DNA from: Weissella tructae
GTDB lineage: Bacteria; Bacillota; Bacilli; Lactobacillales; Lactobacillaceae
Assembly (NCBI RefSeq): GCF_000732905.1
Contig: NZ_CP007588.1
Span: forward strand, 1,291,854-1,355,853
Direction of reading: 5' to 3'
DNA: 64,000 nucleotides
Positions 62,652-64,000 of the stretch are shown in pieces. The position numbers were made by a program, and so were the translations under genes. The notes below the pieces were generated by a model that saw nothing but the letters and a program-made list of their open reading frames with translations, searched no databases and had not been told where the DNA came from. The first letter of the stretch is position 1. Every line of letters starts with the position of its first letter.

Positions 62652-62734
62652 CTTACCACTCCTTTAGTAACTCTCATCTCATTATATCTATAAGGATACC
62701 ATGTGTAGCTGAGAACAAAATTAAAATATCTATT

Positions 62735-62763
62735 AAAAAAAGCCGACACAGGTGTCGACTTTA
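62735..62763 (-). terminator. Terminator of rnpA-yidC operon
   Basis: Stem AAAGCCGACAC / GTGTCGACTTT with T-run on the minus strand, about 20 bases after yidC. Confidence 0.75.
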
Positions 62764-62780
62764 CTTAAATATCTATAATT

Positions 62781-63608
62781 TTAGCGACGTGAGCGCTTTG
62801 CCTTACGTACGGCACGTTCACGTGCTTTTTCAGCTCGAACTTTTTCAGCTCGCGCAGCGCGAATTTTAAATGGATTTTGCAAAACCCATGTTTGACCCAC
62901 TTGGAACGCATTTGAAACTACCCAGTACAATGACAAAGCAGCCGGCACATTAATCGCAAACACGAAAATCATAACTGGCATAGCAAATGTCATAGTCGTC
63001 ATAACACCATTACGTTCTGGTTGTCCCATCATTACCAACAATGATGAAGCTAACGTAAATAGTGCGGCCAAGATTGGCAATACAAAGTATGGGTCACGAC
63101 CACCAAGTTGAATCCACAAGAATGTCCCTTGTTGCAACGCTGGTGTTGATTGAATTGATGAGTACAAAGCCATCAAAATTGGCATTTGTACTAACAATGG
63201 AATAAAACTTGCAAACGGATTAACACCGGCTTCTTTGTAAATCGCACGTTGTTCTGTTTGCATCGCTTGCATTGAAGCAGTATCACGTGTTGGATACTTT
63301 GCTTGCAAAGTCTTTAGCGCTGGCGCAATTTCTTGCATTTTAATCATTGAGGCTGATTGTTGTGCCATCAAAGGCAAGATCAACAGACGAATCAACAATG
63401 TGTATACAATAATTCCGACACCGGCGTTACCACCAAACCAATTTGATACTCCCAAAATTGATTGTGAGAAGGCGGCAACAATTGTTCCCCACAAACCTTG
63501 CCCTGCAATGTGCCCAGGATACGTAATTCCTGCAATAACCATGACAAGGAATGCCATCATCGCAATAGGAAATGAGCGCATTTGCATGTACTTCTTTAAA
63601 GTTTCCAT
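62781..63608 (-). CDS. yidC: Membrane protein insertase YidC/OxaA
   Basis: 275 residues, five core helices. TLLIRLLILPLMAQQ near residue 70 carries the conserved Arg of the hydrophilic groove, and NPFASFIPLLVQMPILMALYSS near 128 and the final helix SLYWVVSNAFQ are typical. The C-terminal tail is highly basic (KARERAVRKAKRSRR), as in ribosome-binding YidC2-type proteins. No lipobox Cys is present in the N-terminal segment, unlike many Gram-positive YidC. AGGGAG precedes the ATG. It lies 26 bases after rnpA in the same operon. Confidence 0.93.
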   Translation of the reverse strand: METLKKYMQMRSFPIAMMAFLVMVIAGITYPGHIAGQGLWGTIVAAFSQSILGVSNWFGGNAGVGIIVYTLLIRLLILPLMAQQSASMIKMQEIAPALKTLQAKYPTRDTASMQAMQTEQRAIYKEAGVNPFASFIPLLVQMPILMALYSSIQSTPALQQGTFLWIQLGGRDPYFVLPILAALFTLASSLLVMMGQPERNGVMTTMTFAMPVMIFVFAINVPAALSLYWVVSNAFQVGQTWVLQNPFKIRAARAEKVRAEKARERAVRKAKRSRR

Positions 63609-63634
63609 ATAGTACTCCCTATATTTATAGTAGG

Positions 63635-64000
63635 TTAATTTTCTGTTGTAGATGAATCATCAACAAACAAGTCCGCCAGAGTAAAGACGTGTTCGATATT
63701 TTTCTTAATCGTTTCCATATCTTGTTCATACGCACTTGGTCGTGCGATTACCAAAATATCTACGTCTTGGCGCAAGCGTGGCTTGAAGTCTAGCACACTT
63801 TGTCGAATTCGGCGCTTAATCCAAACACGTTCATGACCACGTAAGGCTACTTTTTTAGAAATTGAAATTCCTAAACGAAAATGCTTAGCCTGTTCACGTT
63901 CCATGGTGTAAACAATAAACATTTTGTTAGCAACCGAATGATGTTGATCAAAAACGCGTTGAAAGTCTGCTTCTGATTTAACACGGTAACTTTTTCGCAT
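63635..64000 (-). CDS. rnpA: Ribonuclease P protein component
   Basis: 121 residues, complete, with the ATG exactly at the window edge. The start MRKSYRVKSEADFQRVFDQHHS and RLGISISKKVALRGHERVWIKRRIRQ contain the RNR-type basic helix (K-RRIR) that binds the RNase P RNA; VDILVIARP closes the fold. It matures tRNA 5' ends with the RNA subunit. The ribosome site lies outside the window. By the usual gene order rpmH and dnaA should follow to the right. Confidence 0.94.
   Translation of the reverse strand: MRKSYRVKSEADFQRVFDQHHSVANKMFIVYTMEREQAKHFRLGISISKKVALRGHERVWIKRRIRQSVLDFKPRLRQDVDILVIARPSAYEQDMETIKKNIEHVFTLADLFVDDSSTTEN

Overview
The window looks like chromosomal DNA from a low-GC lactic acid bacterium (Lactobacillales). 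My impression is a Weissella- or Leuconostoc-like organism. This rests on gene content: pyruvate oxidase, a PTS-fed trehalose-6-phosphate phosphorylase route, CcpA cre sites, several APC amino-acid permeases, a T-box leader and strong AGGAG ribosome sites. No rRNA, tRNA, insertion sequence, prophage or CRISPR array was seen. The right edge ends at the rnpA start codon (rnpA-yidC-lepB), so the dnaA/oriC neighbourhood is expected just beyond it. Most genes are on the minus strand, as expected for a left replichore leaving that origin. Three exact ParB parS sites, several near-parS sites and two DnaA-box arrays (34.80-34.88 kb and 58.40-58.99 kb) fit an origin-proximal position.

Layout. 0-9.3 kb: a truncated unknown gene, ansA-ydbC, an amino-acid permease, a frameshifted YfhO/PTPS-related membrane protein gene followed by a quinone-reductase-like gene, a membrane-anchored unknown protein, an aquaporin, and a membrane-bound XRE regulator. 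9.3-11.2 kb: a candidate new cassette, controlled from a three-half-site operator, with a Trp-rich secreted peptide, a Cys-pair protein and three tiny membrane proteins. 11.3-20.2 kb: nnrE, an FAD/NAD protein, and the trehalose operon treR-EIIA-EIIBC-GH65-pgmB. 20.4-28.3 kb: a small XRE gene, rrf2 coupled to a repeat-rich YhgE/Pip protein, a P-type Ca ATPase with a TTG start, and dus. 28.3-35.8 kb: an XRE protein with an internal duplication, yihY, an esterase, a permease, an AI-2E transporter and a MenA-like prenyltransferase.

35.9-38.7 kb: a divergent ABC importer, probably for cystine. On one side a short leader ORF ending in Cys-Cys-Cys precedes the binding-protein gene. On the other side a 15-codon leader ORF with one Cys codon precedes an attenuator and then the permease and ATPase genes. 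I consider this the most interesting regulatory system in the window. 38.8-46.5 kb: an immunity-like gene, a 56-residue membrane protein, a czrA/cadA-like metal efflux pair with a palindromic operator, tetR-rlmCD, a monofunctional transglycosylase and guaA. 46.7-54.6 kb: a coiled-coil surface protein, pyruvate oxidase with cre, a glycosyltransferase/SDR pair, glyoxalase-like and aldo-keto reductase genes with a divergent HxlR regulator, and ogt. 54.7-64 kb: VTT and YczE membrane proteins, a frameshifted rnhA, ktrB, the DnaA-box array, rlmH, a T-box controlled permease, ktrA, lepB, yidC and rnpA.

Two otherwise well-conserved genes (the YfhO-like gene and rnhA) each carry one small indel. They are either real pseudogenes or assembly errors. 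Product names rest on recognised motifs; I could run no database search.
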